64,000 nt of DNA from Spinacia oleracea (Eukaryota > Streptophyta > Magnoliopsida > Caryophyllales > Amaranthaceae). The notes under the pieces were generated by a model, which was not told the origin of the DNA, did not search any database, and saw nothing but the letters and a program-made list of their open reading frames with translations. Of this stretch, positions 24,788 to 36,359 are shown one piece after another (the first letter of the stretch is position 1; each line of letters opens with the position of its first letter). The stretch is taken from contig NC_079491.1 in NCBI RefSeq assembly GCF_020520425.1, forward strand, positions 38,471,027 through 38,535,026. The letters are read 5' to 3'. Both the position numbers and the translations under genes were made by a program.

Positions 24788-25757
24788 TACGTTTTAAACT
24801 TTTTATTTTTCAAAATTTCAGATCTACATTCTGTTCATTTCTCTTTCATTTCTCTCTCTTCATTTTCTCTCTATGCTTTTCTAAATTTAGCCCAAATTTC
24901 TAGGTTTTGTTCGTTTTTCTTCGTAATTATCTTATAATTCTTATAATTGGATCTATTAGATGAGGAAAAATTGGAAGAAGTAGTAGATCGAGAAGGAGGT
25001 TCGTCGTTGCCGAAACCGAATCGAAGAATTTGCGCTCATCTACAAATTTTTGCAAGAATTTTTAGAGATCACATCTCGGTTTGTTGTTTTTTAAAGAATT
25101 TTAAGTCTATTTTTATTTAAAATTGAAAATATTTATTGTTTTCGAGAAATTAATGTTTGTGTTTTACCGAAATATCGTTTTCACTTCGCGAATTCGATCA
25201 GTGACTTCACGATTTCAAATAGTAACTATATGAGTAATACAGTAACTATATGGTTTAGAGAGGTACTATGTAATTTTAATGGTTACTATCTGTGTACAAT
25301 AGTTACTATATTATTTTAATGGTTACTATATGTGTACAATAGTTATTATTTTGTTGAGTGATTTGAAATGTTTGTTGTTTTGTTGAAATTAGGGTTAGTG
25401 TTTCACATAGTTAGTATATATATGATATAGTTACCTTTAATTTATGTTGCAAAATAGTGTTTTTAATAGTCACTGAAATGTTCGTTGTGTTTATGTTAGT
25501 AGTAGTTTTTAGAGTAACTATATTTTTTTAAAAGTTACTATAACTTTAAAACAGTAACTATGTGTTTAAAATAGTTACTATATTTTGTAGAAAGTTATTA
25601 TAAGTTTAAAACAGTAACTATGTGTTTAAGATAGTTATTATGTTGTGAACAGTTTATAGTGACTTTTTGATGAATAATAGTTACTATACGATTACGTTAT
25701 GTACTATGTTATTTAGAGTATGTTTTTTTCCGCTTCTTAGATAGTGACTATATGTTA

Positions 25758-26111
25758 CTCCCTCTGTTCCTAAATAAGTGTAATATTTGGGCTCTGACAC
25801 CGTAAGTAATAAAATTGTAAAGTGTGTAAGAGTTAATGATTGGGAATTTTTTTTTTGGGGAAAGGATAAAGTAGATAATTGTATAATTGAATAAAATACA
25901 AATAAAAGTGTATGTGGGGATTGAAAAGTGGAAAAGTGTAGAATGTGTAAGTAAAAGTAATTATGATTTATAGAAAAGTGGGAAAAGTGTATGAAAAAGT
26001 GTGAAAAATGTATGGAAAAGTGGGAAAAGTACATGTTCAAAAATAGAAATGTGACACTTATAAGGGAACGCCAAAAATGAAAATGTGACACTTATTTAGG
26101 AACGGAGGGAG
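25758..26111. mobile_element. Stowaway-type MITE, a different family
   Basis: CTCCCTCTGTTCCTAAATAA at the left and TTATTTAGGAACGGAGGGAG at the right, TA on both sides, 354 bp. A long frame on the minus strand (FSHF-rich) comes from the AAAAGTG repeats and is not a gene. Confidence 0.88.
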
Positions 26112-26169
26112 TATAATGATTACTATATGTGTAAAATAGTTACTATATTATAATAATAGTCACTATATG

Positions 26170-27760
26170 TAGGGGTGGCAATCAGATCAGGTTGGGTCGG
26201 TTCGTGTTCGGGTTGACTATTTTCGGGTTGACTACCCCCGTACCCGAACCTGATCTGTTTATGAATTCGGGTTGAAAATATAAACCTGAACCTGATCTGT
26301 TTATTATCAGGTCAACCCGAACCTTATCTGTTTTGACCTGCCAATTTTAAAAAATTTAAAACACAAAAAAACTGCTGTTTTCAGGTCGGGTTCGGGTTAA
26401 CCCGAACCTGCTGTTTCCAGGTTAACCCAAACAATAAATTCTGAATTGTGCTCACTCATACAGTGATTTATGCTAAGTTGCTGCTAACCTGTACAAACAG
26501 GGCAATAATAATTTAAAATTTGGCCTGTAAGGGCAGTAGCACACCCTAATAAGTTCGCACAAAGTATTTAATAGTTTTACACTTTTACAGACCAAATAAA
26601 GTTGCTTCAAAGGCACAAATTACACAAACTTGAGTTTTTTAATACAGGAACACAAAATTATATATTTTTGGGGGAGGATAGTCGATGAGCCTCAACCGGT
26701 GACGACATTGGAAACGGAACCTCATCACCTTCTATATTCACTCTCAAATTCATGACGGATCCACATAAAGCCTCTAAGTTACAGCTCCAAAGTCATTGCA
26801 TAAAATAAAACATTCAATAAAATCGAAACATTAGCATAAATCGAAAATACCAAACTATGAACATAACTATAAAATAAAATTGAATTTAGAATCGAATAAA
26901 ACACAATAAAATCGAATAAAACAAAATAAAATGGAAATAAACAAAATAAAACCGAAATAAACAAAATAAAATCAAAAAAACCAAAATCGAAATCCTAAAC
27001 AAAATCGATAAAACCCTAAACCCTAAACAAAATCGAAATTAAAATCAAAAAGTTTAAAAACATTAGCATAATAAAATCGAAAAAAACACAAAATCGAAAA
27101 ATCAGCATATAAAATCGAAAAATCGAAAATATTATCATATAAAAATCGAAATCGAAAAAATAAAAATCGAAAAACCAACATATGAAAAACGAAAAAATCA
27201 AAAAAAAAATTGCATAAATTAGAGACAGAACAACAAAGGAAAAGAATAGAGAGTAACATTACCGAGTGAATGAAGAGGAACCGGAAAATTGAGCAGAGGA
27301 TGAGAGGATCAGACCTCAGAGGAGTGAAGAGCGACACAATTTTTTTAGAGAGAGAGTGAAAGAATGAGAGTGTGAGAGAGGGTAGAAATTTAGGGTTTAG
27401 GTAGTTTTATATTGACTCAAAATTTAGGGTAAAAGAAATGTGGGCTTGGCCCAAGTAAGTTAGTACTCCGTAACTATGAATTGAAGCTCCCCGTAAAATT
27501 TTATTTTTAAAAAAAATATTCAGGCTATCAGGTCGGGTTGACCCGGGTTGATCCAACCTGATTTTGACCCATATAAATAATCGGGTTACACAGGTTGATT
27601 TCGGGTTGAGATTTTCAACCCAAACCTAACCCATTTAACTTCAGGCCGGGTTCGTGTCGACCCAATTAATTAATCGGGTTGAAAATCTCAACCCAAACCC
27701 GCTATTTTCAGGTCGGCTTCGGGTCGGGTTATTAGGCCGGGTCACCTTTTGCCAGCCCTA
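26170..27760. mobile_element. Non-autonomous hAT-like element, 1591 bp
   Basis: The ends are TAGGGGTGGCAA and TTGCCAGCCCTA, flanked by an 8-bp duplication with one mismatch (ACTATATG at 26162-26169, AGTATATG at 27761-27768). The subterminal regions hold many GGGTTGACCCG/CGGGTT words in both orientations. The middle is AT-rich with repeated AAAATCGAAA, which opens phenylalanine-rich frames on the minus strand. No hAT dimerisation or BED zinc-finger sequence is visible. Confidence 0.88.
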
Positions 27761-28677
27761 AGTATATGTTCTATATAGTTACTATATTGTTTGTATAGTT
27801 ACTATGTATTTGAAATAGGTACTATGTTTATTTTATCATGATTTGTTACCATATGTTTATTTTCTTCAATAGTTACTATATTATTTATATAGTTACTATA
27901 TGTTTGAAATAGGTAGTATGTTTATTTTATCATGATCTGTTACCATATGTTTATTTTATTCAATAGTTATTGTATGTTTTATATAGTTACTATATGTTTG
28001 AAATAGGTACTATGTTAGTTTATTATGTTATGTGCATGTTTTTTATGTTTATTCTATATTTTTAGTGATGTAGTTACTATATTATGGATCAAGTTACTAT
28101 ATTATTATCACACCAACTATGTCTGCAACTTTGTGACTAAATGACCATCAATAATATTTATAGGTACTATATCTTGTATTATAGTAACTATATGTTAGGT
28201 ATAGTTTTTTATGTATATTATAATGTTATTTTTATGTTCAGCTTCTTTGTTGTCCTCTATGTTATTAGTAATAAGAGTTACTATGTTATGAACACAATAA
28301 CTATATGATCATAACAATAACTATGTCTGAAACCATGCTCGTATATGACTATCATTTATATTAAGAGATATTATATCATGTATAATAGTAACTATATGTT
28401 TTTAATAGTTACTATGTTATCATTATGTTTTTTTTATGTTCTTTCTTTGTACTCTATGTTATTAGTAATAAAAGTGACTATATTATTATGACAATAACTA
28501 TATGACTATAACAATAACAATAATTATATCTGCAATTTTACGAGTATCTTACCATCGTTAATTCTAAGAGTTACTATATGATGCATAATAGAAATTATAT
28601 GTTTTACATAGTTACTATGTCATTTTTTCATATTTAAATGTTAAATCATTAACTTAGTTTAAATATTATTGATTCAG

Positions 28678-28845
28678 AATTACAAAGATGATGCACCCAA
28701 AATTGAAGTCGTGCAAAAAATAAATTTTGCAAGGAAAACAAAAGCAAGAGAAGAAGAAAATCCTAACAACAATGGAAACCAAGGACGTGGTAGAGGAAGG
28801 AGAGGACGTGCTGGTGGAAAAAAGAGACGTAGCTGTGTCGATTAG
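28678..28845 (+). pseudogene. C-terminal coding remnant with a basic RGRG tail
   Basis: After a splice-acceptor-like ATTGATTCAG a 55-residue frame reads NYKDDAPKIEVVQKINFA, then an acidic patch, NPNNNGNQ, and GRGRGRRGRAGGKKRR before a stop at 28843. It looks like the last exon of a larger gene, perhaps the transposase or an accessory gene of the surrounding 7.5 kb element. A pyrimidine-rich leader-like stretch at 24800-25080 could be its first exon region. I do not recognise the family. RGG-type tails are common in nucleic-acid-binding proteins. Confidence 0.35.
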
Positions 28846-29578
28846 TATTTTTTAGTTCAAAAAATATTTGAGTTTAACCTGGTTTATTTAATAGATGCAA
28901 ATAATTAGAATGTCGTAGCTAAAACAACTAACCAAGTAGTTAATGTTTTCTTTATTACTGTTTAGAAGTTGTAATTACTGTTACTTTTGATATAGTTACT
29001 CTTTTTTATTTCAGTAATTATGTGATATACAATAGTAAATAGAAAAGGTTACTATATGACCTCTAAAACATCTGTATATCATATTGTTTATTTTGTAATA
29101 TAGTAAATGTTTTACAGCTAAAGTTACTTTTCTATATATATATGATATAGTTACTCTTTGGATAGAATAATTATTCTTATCGAAATGACTATAATATTAT
29201 TATTTCATAGTTACTATTTTGAAGATATAGTTACTTTACAGAACCTATAGTTTCTATAATTTACTTTTTTTGTCTGCAAGAATGAATATATAATTATTCT
29301 TATTTTTATAGTAATTGTTTTACAGTTAAAATTACTTTTCTATATGATATAGTTACTCTTTCGATAGAATAATTATTTTTATCGAAATGACTATATTATT
29401 ATTATTTTTTCATAGTTACTATTTCGAAGATATAGTTACTTTACAGAACCTATAGTTTCTATAATATAAGACGTCGATTATCCGGTTCACATTAATTTAC
29501 AAAAACACCCTGGTCCACGGTAATTGTAGCGTGGACCAGGTCCATGCAAGTGGGATTGTTAATTGTATTCCCCTACAG

Positions 29579-29592
29579 TGGTATCATGAGAC
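29579..29592 (+). other. Primer-binding site of element D
   Basis: TGGTATCATGAGAC, one base after the LTR end, is close to the initiator Met tRNA complement used by plant copia elements. It marks the LTR end on the far side of the 7.5 kb insertion. Confidence 0.6.
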
Positions 29593-31835
29593 TTATGTAT
29601 TAAAGTACTTTTTAGCATGAATTATATGTTTTTGTATGCTGTCGAAATTTTTCGGATTTTTTGTTGAATTTACGAAATATTTGGATTATTGGATGACTCT
29701 CTTAATATGTTCTGAATTAAAAAAGTGTCTAAATTTTGATTTTTCTGACCCTAATCTGATTGAAAACGATTTTATAAGATCTTCTAATGAGAACAGAATC
29801 TTAAAAACAGGCCTCGAAGTATGAGTTTTTGGGCATTTTTGTTAATTAACGAATTAAAACTAACAAGTTTGGAAAGTATTTCAATTAATTTCACGACCTA
29901 AACTACTCGGAATTGATTGAAATTATCCCCTACTGTTCTTGGGTATATTTTAAAATTATGGTAAAATTTTCGGTCATAAATATTAAGTATAAACCCTAAT
30001 TTTACTTTCCCCAATTTTGTAATTTTTAGATCGCAAATTGAATTTTTAAAATAATTAAGATCTAGAAATTTGGTTAATTGGGAAAGGGAATATAATTTCA
30101 TATAAAGTGGCAGTTTTTAAAAATTATTGGATTAAAATTTTGATTAGATTCGTTAGTTTTAATCGCCACTTAAACCAAATTGGTAAAAATCTGATATTTA
30201 AATGTTTAGAACGATTTAAAATTTTGGATTCGATTATCAAAATGTTCAAATTTTTGTTGACATTGTTCATTCGTTAAATTTGAATATAGTTAGCCTAGAT
30301 TTAATAAATTTTGCAAAATTGGATTGATGTAAAAATTAATTAAATCACCAACTTGTTATTTTCGAAAATAAAAACGATTAATTTTGTTAATTCGATGAAA
30401 AATAACTAATGCAAATATGATTTCGTGAAATTGATTTTTTTTTAATTAGTTGGTTCGTATGGCACGAACCAAAGGCACGAGACAAGGGGTGTGCGGTGCG
30501 TGTGGCTCGGCGTAGCCCATGCGCACTGCCTCGCCGCAAGCTTGGCGCAACAACGCATGCAGCCAACGACGAGCTGGGCGTGCCAGCGCGCGCTGGCCAA
30601 CAACGAGCAAGGCAGTGCTCCTGCCTTGGCTTGCGAGCTGCGAGCAAGCAAGGCGCATCGCTGCTTTGCCTTGCGCACAACGACAGGGCCAGTGAGCAGC
30701 GATGGCTGCGGTATGTGTGATGGTGCTTTGCGAGTAAGGGGCTTTGCTCCTCGTGGCCTCGTACGGCCACATTGTACTTGGCAGTGTTGGGCCGGGCGCA
30801 AGCCTAGCCCACATTGCACAAAATTTGTTATTTTATTCGTTGGGCTTCAAAATTAATATTTGCATTAAAATGGCTAACGAGGATAATTAATTAATTATTT
30901 TATTTAACTTAGGCCGGGCCGTGAGTTTACTTAAATATTTAAATAAAAATTATCCTCAGCCCGTTAATTCTAAGTCCATGATTAGTATCGATTCGAGAGA
31001 GCATGCTAGTCTAATCAACTGTTTTATTGATTATTATTGATTGTTTATCATCCTGGATTGTTGTTCATTGGTGAACCTATGCCATAGACCTTTTAATATC
31101 TGATTTATTCCGTTTTTATTATCGTTGTAGTTTTAATATACAAATCAACTCATATTCTTGTTTTCCAGTAGTCTAGACCATATGTTTAGTAGGAGAAAGA
31201 ACGCGGTTTCCCTGTGGATTCGATCATGACTTCCCTTGCTATTTAGCTAGTGATTTTAGATTTATCTTTGACTAGGTGATGCAACTTTAGCCTGTCAGAC
31301 ACATACCATTTTAAGATAGATCCGTAGGTCTAACACAATACGGGTAAGATCCCGGACCCGCTGCCATCCTTAATCGCAAGTTCACAATTTGTGTTTACAT
31401 CATGGGTAGAAAGATCCAAAACTATATTTTGCGTCATCTCCCCCTCAGTTAACTTTTTTTTTTCTTTTTAAATCTCATTTTGCATGGATGAGTCGAAAAC
31501 GCCTGTGTGGCTAGCTTGGTGGTGCAACAATTTATTACCAAATGTACACTTTCTCCTGAATTCCGACCCACCTTTTAAACCCAATTAAAATTTAAAACCC
31601 CTTTACTTTCTTTTATTATTCCTTTTCTATTTTCAATTCCTATACAACAACCAAACACAAACCACCTTGTTTCAAACTTCAAACCAACCTCCCTTCAATT
31701 CATCATTTCAGTGTAAACAGTTTATTTTAAAATTAAAAAAACACAAACACACATGCAAAATCATCCTTTTGATAAAAAAACATACCCAAAAACTATGCAT
31801 TAATTAATTTCACCCTTGAAAAAGTGGGAAAAAAA
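29593..31835. other. Element D leader and upstream region of the GT47 gene
   Basis: 29593-30430 is AT-rich and non-coding. 30440-30820 is GC-rich (GGCACGAGAC, GCCGCAAGCTTGG words) and opens frames in all phases. 30830-31330 is mixed, with GTTTCCCTGTGGATTCGATC near 31206, a phrase often found in retroelement leaders. About 31430-31835 is the probable promoter and 5' UTR of the GT47 gene; I see no certain TATA box. Confidence 0.45.
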
Positions 31836-34800
31836 ATGAAACAAGATAACAAAAAAAGGGGTTACTTGAACATATCACCATTATTGAAGCTTATACTTTG
31901 TTTGAGTATACCATTGATTTTGGTATTTGGGTTTGTTTGTTTGAATGGAGGTCCAAATTCTTCTAATTGGGTCGTCTTGAATTCTTCAACTACATCCGGT
32001 GTAAATTCAAGGGAGAAACATCGAGTTTCAGTAAAAGATTTGAGGTCAAAGATTGATGGAGTAGCTGAGGAAACTAGTGTTGCAACAGAGGATTCTGTTT
32101 TATCTCAGCATCTTGAAACTCAAGCTGCTGCTGCTGCTGCTGCTTCCTCTGTTTTTGCACCAGTGAGATTCCTTGCACACTCTTTCTCTCTCCTCTTATT
32201 TTTTTTTTATGTGTTTCTCTCTCTAAGGCTGTTTCTTTCTTTGCATGTCAATGTTTTTGGTGTTGTATCCATAATTGCATGTTCAAAAGTGGAAGTTATA
32301 AGGATTTGGTATAGTTCCACTTTGGTGCCCTGAGATTTCATAGACGTTGTATGTGGTTTCACAACATTTAGTGGTATATGCCTTTATATTAACTCAAGTT
32401 TCCAGAAAACATCTCCAAAACAAAAACATGAAAAATCAATCCCCTTGTATTTCTCTCCGTGTTTTTGTCCAAAATCTCTTGAAAATTAAAAGGAAGTGGA
32501 AAAGAAAAGGGGATTGCTTTATGAAGCGTACTAAAAAAGGCATGAATTTTCATTTGTGTGACTACACGCAATTAAATATTCTTGATAACATCAAATCATC
32601 AATCTACTTACTTAAGAATATAATAATACTATGTACAATTAGATATAAATTATAAAGTGTGTCTTGGCCTAGTAGTTAAAACTGATAACCAGATTCAAAT
32701 CCTTCCATTGTTTGCAATTTAATACTTGTGGATCATTTGCACACGAAAAGAAAAAAAAAAGAATTTATAGAGTGATATATATGTACCAAAACTACCGATT
32801 GGTTGTTGGTTCAGTGGTGATTGGGGCTGAACTTGGTAGGGAGAACCCGTGTTCGATCCCCCGCAACAACAATTGGGAGGGGACTGGAACCTAACCACCC
32901 AGAACTCGCCCCGAATCCGGATTAACCCGAATCCGGATTAACCCTAAGGGTGAACCGGGTGCTAACACCAAAAAAGAAAATATATGTACCAAAACTTGTT
33001 TTCCGGTCTAATAGATCGAATAGATTATGTATATTTCTTCATGTAGAATGACATATGTTAGAAATTGGGTTCTACATTCGGGATTTAGACGTGACATTAC
33101 TAGTTCAAAGTGCACAATTAACATGATTATTTCCAAAATTTTATTTTTTAGAAACTTGGTAGATCGAGATTAATTTTATGAGATGAATTGTTTGGTGAAG
33201 TGACGTTGTTACACTTACACATACATAAAGACTAAGTAGATGAACTGAACAGGCGGCAAATGAGACTTCAAGAATATTGAAGGACATGACTCCAAATTCC
33301 ACCGATACCTTAAATGAAACACATACCCCTGAAACGAGGATATTTAAACTAGAGAAGGTGGCTACTGATTTGGATAAGCTTGAATTTGGACTTCAAAAGG
33401 CTCGGGCCGCTATTAAGGAAGCTCGGTATAAGAATCGTACCTATGATGACCCCGACTTCAATCCCGTCGGTCCCATGTATTGGAATGCCAATGCCTTCCA
33501 CAGGTACTTCAAATTACTTTTTTACAAAGATCTCATATTTCTTTTAAAAGAAATGTCCAAGTAAAATGAGGATGGAGGGAATATATGTATGTTTGTCTTG
33601 AATTTCTATAGTGTAACGCACATATATGATTATACAAATTGAATGTCACTACTTTTGTTATATCATACTACCTCTGTTCTTATATGTTCTTTACGGTTAC
33701 TGTTTTCACCGAATTAAGATAAAGGAGAAGGTGATCAAGTGGGATAGTCATTTGCAAGTAGGTGAAAGACATTTTGTTTAAGTGTGAAAGTAGATGATTA
33801 AAAAAAGTTTCAGAATAAAAGGTACAATTATACGAGTGGGCCAATAAATATTTCAAGTAGATGAATAAAAAACCAGAATAAATGGTATAATTGTAAACAT
33901 TGTATTCCAAAAATAGAATAAAACATACGTGTAAAATACTTTTAGGAATGGACTTAAACGTAAAGCGTAAAGAACTTTCAGAAACGGAGGTAAGTATGAC
34001 ATATGGGATAATTTTGTATTTGTAAATGTGTCATATCTTGATATCGATCGGGGAGTTCGGGACAATGTGACAGCTTATAAGTTTTTCTAAAACTGATACT
34101 TTAGACAAGTGTATGTCCTAGTACAATTTCCGATCTTGGTTCATTTTCATTTGAATTGGCTTGTTGATGGAGAAAGTATACTACTCTTGCCGAGTTGTTG
34201 GTGATACTTCATTAAATATTTTTGTCCGGATTTGTATGAATTTCATCTCAATTATTCTAGGTACATACAACTATTCAAGCAAACATTACTGATTTACTCC
34301 TAATTTGCTGATTTGTACTCTAATTACATTTACTACTTCCACTTAGGAGCTACTCCTTCTAGTAAGTCAGTCTACATTTAGAAATTGAGGGGACCAAGAA
34401 TTATTATGCGTTTCTTCTTTTGGAAGGTCTAAACATTTGTTTTAGTCCAGCTAAATTTCTAATTACGGGTTTCATTGGTCATTGATTCTTCGTAAATCTG
34501 AAGGTCATAAACATGAATGCAAAATAAAGGTCTTTACCCCTATTATTCAAATTTCTATTCCACAAATGTGTGTTACCTTATTACCTAATATGTATGAGAC
34601 ACTATATTTAAGACGAACTAGCTAGAGTAGAAGGCTATTTAAAGAAAGGGGATGAGAAAGATTGGTTGATTGTTGATGAACACAATTAATCTGATCTATA
34701 ATGTGAAATTGGCACGCACCAAATTTAATTATCCGGGTTTGGGCTTTGCCATAAGATTACTTAAGAAAATTAGATTACTGAGGTATTAGAAAATTATTTG

Positions 34801-36120
34801 TTTTGGTAAGTTTAGGATTATTGCGTGTTAGGTTGCATAATTTTGTTTCACTGATCTGGTTGCATTGTTATAGCAAAACAACATTTCATGTTTATGATGA
34901 ACTAGTATATAGAAATAATTGCACGTACGCTTAACATTTTATATCAAAATGACAATGATTATGATTGTGCAGGAGCTACTTGGAAATGGAGAAACGATTC
35001 AAGGTGTTTGTTTACGAGGAAGGAGAATCCCCGTTGTTCCACAATGGCCCGTGTAAAAGTATATATTCAACCGAAGGGAACTTTATACACCTAATGGAGA
35101 TCAATAATCAATTCCGAACTAAGAATCCAGATAAGGCTCAAATTTTCTTCCTCCCCTTAAGTGTCACTATGATGGTACATTATGTTTATCCACGGGATTC
35201 TCGTGACTTGGGTCCTATAAGACGCACTATGAGAGATTATATTAACGTTATTTCCAGTAAATATCCTTACTGGAATCGCAGCCTTGCAGCGGATCATTTT
35301 ATGCTCTCTTGTCATGACTGGGTATGTATATGTGTATGGTAATTTATACTAATTAACCATCTTTGTTAATTAATTTTCATGGTTATTATGTGTATTGTAA
35401 AGTTTTCTAAAATGCCACTTGTTTTTTATTTTTTTCTTGAAGGGTCCAGAAGCATCATTTTCAGTTCCTTATCTAAGGAAGAACTCTATTAGAGTCCTTT
35501 GCAATGCTAACACCTCCGAAGGGTTTCAACCTCGGAAAGATGTATCCCTTCCCGAAATCAACCTGCGCACGGGGGCAATTCATGGTTTTGTTGGTGGTCC
35601 ATCCCCTTCACGGCGCTCCATCTTGGGCTTCTTTGCAGGTGGGCTTCATGGGCCCATTAGACCCATCCTCCTTGAGCAGTGGGGAAACAAGAATGACCAA
35701 GACTTAAAAATCTACAAATATCTGCCAAAAGGAGTATCCTACTATGATATGCTAAGAAATAGCAAATATTGTATTTGCCCAAGTGGTTATGAGGTTGCAA
35801 GCCCTAGGATAGTGGAGGCTATCTATACAGGTTGTATACCAGTTCTTATCTCAGATCATTATGTTCCACCATTTAGCGATGTGTTAAATTGGAAGTCATT
35901 CTCAGTTGAAGTGTCTGTCAAGGATATACCCAAGTTGAAGACAATCTTATCAAGTATTTCAACGAGGCAATATTTGAAGATGTATCGAAGAGTGCTTCAA
36001 GTAAGGACTCATTTTGAAGTGCATTCTCCTCCTAAACGTTATGATTTCTTCCACATGATACTTCATTCAGTTTGGCTTAGGAGATTGAATGTTCACGTAC
36101 ATGATCATCTTGAGTTGTAA
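31836..36120 (+). CDS. GT47 exostosin-family glycosyltransferase, 4 exons, 534 aa
   Basis: The four exons are 31836-32162, 33253-33503, 34973-35321 and 35443-36120. All introns are GT-AG, phases 0, 2, 0. The start is the ATG at 31836; a longer frame begins with GTG and is not credible in a plant. Residues 1-13 are basic, followed by a hydrophobic segment (about 14-36, LLKLILCLSIPLILVFGFVC), which suggests a type II Golgi membrane protein. A Ser/Thr/Ala-rich stem follows, with an Ala run near 100. The exostosin domain shows EMEKRFKVFVYEEGE, HNGPCKSIYSTEGNFI, a family-typical CHDWGP across the exon 3/4 junction, NLRTG, GGLHGPIRP, YYDMLRNSKYCICPSGYEVA and SPRIVEAIYTGCIPV. It resembles the plant group annotated as probable glycosyltransferase At5g03795 or At5g11130; members act on cell-wall polysaccharides, but donor and acceptor cannot be told here. 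Length fits the family. Confidence 0.93.
32656..32740 (+). mobile_element. tRNA-derived SINE head, truncated
   Basis: In GT47 intron 1, TGGCCTAGTAGTT resembles an internal pol III A box and GATTCAAATCC, about 30 bp later, resembles a B box. The body and tail after it are not clear. It could be a 3'-truncated SINE or a chance tRNA-like fragment. Confidence 0.4.
32794..32979 (+). mobile_element. SINE with 17-bp target duplication in GT47 intron 1
   Basis: An A-box-like GGTTCAGTGGTGATTGG and B-box-like GTGTTCGATCCCC are followed by a body with a direct repeat (AATCCGGATTAACCCG) and an A-rich tail. A perfect 17-bp duplication (ATATATGTACCAAAACT) flanks it at 32777-32793 and 32980-32996. This is the full signature of a tRNA-derived SINE inserted in sense with the gene. 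Confidence 0.9.
33668..33994. mobile_element. Stowaway-like MITE in GT47 intron 2
   Basis: CTACCTCTGTTC...TTCTTTACG at the left faces an inverted CGTAAAG...GAAACGGAGGTAAG at the right, with TA on both sides. The ends are more diverged than in the other MITEs, so this is an older copy. A similar terminal pattern is found in the MITE at 53598. Confidence 0.7.
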
Positions 36121-36273
36121 ATCCTGTTAAATCTATATCAGCCTTCCATGTTGTTTGTCATGATAGTTTTCAATTGCACAGATCACGTCATATATATGTG
36201 ATCGTTTTTTTTTTTTAATTCATTTTCGAAGTAAAACATGGAGAAATTTGATATATTTGCAATCGATTCATCA

Positions 36274-36279
36274 AATAAA
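36274..36279 (+). terminator. Possible polyadenylation signal of the GT47 gene
   Basis: AATAAA about 155 bp after the stop codon and 80 bp before copia E. Plant poly(A) signals are loose, so this is only the best match. Confidence 0.4.
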
Positions 36280-36359
36280 TCTTCATATATGTGTTTGATT
36301 CATAAAATTAATGCAACAAATAATCAAATCAACAACCACTTCCTCACTAAATCAATCAA

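Larger units (their letters stand above)
22012..29540. mobile_element. 7.5 kb DNA element with hairpin ends and TAGTAAC-type repeats
   Basis: Both ends begin with inverted CCTGGTCCACGCTA, and each end also folds on itself (CTGGTCCACGCTA facing TAGCATGGACCA at the left; GGTCCACGGTA facing GCGTGGACC at the right). Between them, all sequence not due to later insertions is dense in ATAGTTACTAT and its complement ATAGTAACTAT. Later insertions are a CACTA element, two solitary MITEs and a hAT-like element, leaving about 3.0 kb of own sequence. A C-terminal coding remnant lies at 28678-28845. I found no convincing target duplication, so the superfamily (MULE or other) is open. Confidence 0.5.
20949..31330 (+). 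mobile_element. Copia-type LTR and leader (element D), split by a DNA element
   Basis: An LTR starts at 20949 (TGAAGGATATGTGTCC) and is related to the LTR of copia A. It is interrupted at 22012 and appears to resume at 29541, ending CCCCTACA at 29577. One base further is TGGTATCATGAGAC, an initiator-Met type primer-binding site. The following leader (29592-31330) has no coding capacity, is AT-rich and contains one GC-rich block (30440-30820). No second LTR is seen before the GT47 gene, so the 3' boundary is only a guess. Either a truncated element or a large-leader derivative. Confidence 0.6.

Noticed and set aside
26779..27337. Phenylalanine-rich frames on the minus strand
   Set aside because: They arise from repeated AAAATCGAAA in the hAT-like element.
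30387..30856. Overlapping frames on both strands in a GC-rich block
   Set aside because: GC-rich DNA is poor in stops; five frames overlap and none has a domain.
31824..31835. Upstream GTG start of the GT47 gene
   Set aside because: Plants start translation at ATG; the first in-frame ATG at 31836 gives the basic N-terminus followed by the membrane segment.
32347..32655. Small frame within GT47 intron 1
   Set aside because: It has no similarity to the family, and the flanking exon splice sites join in frame without it.
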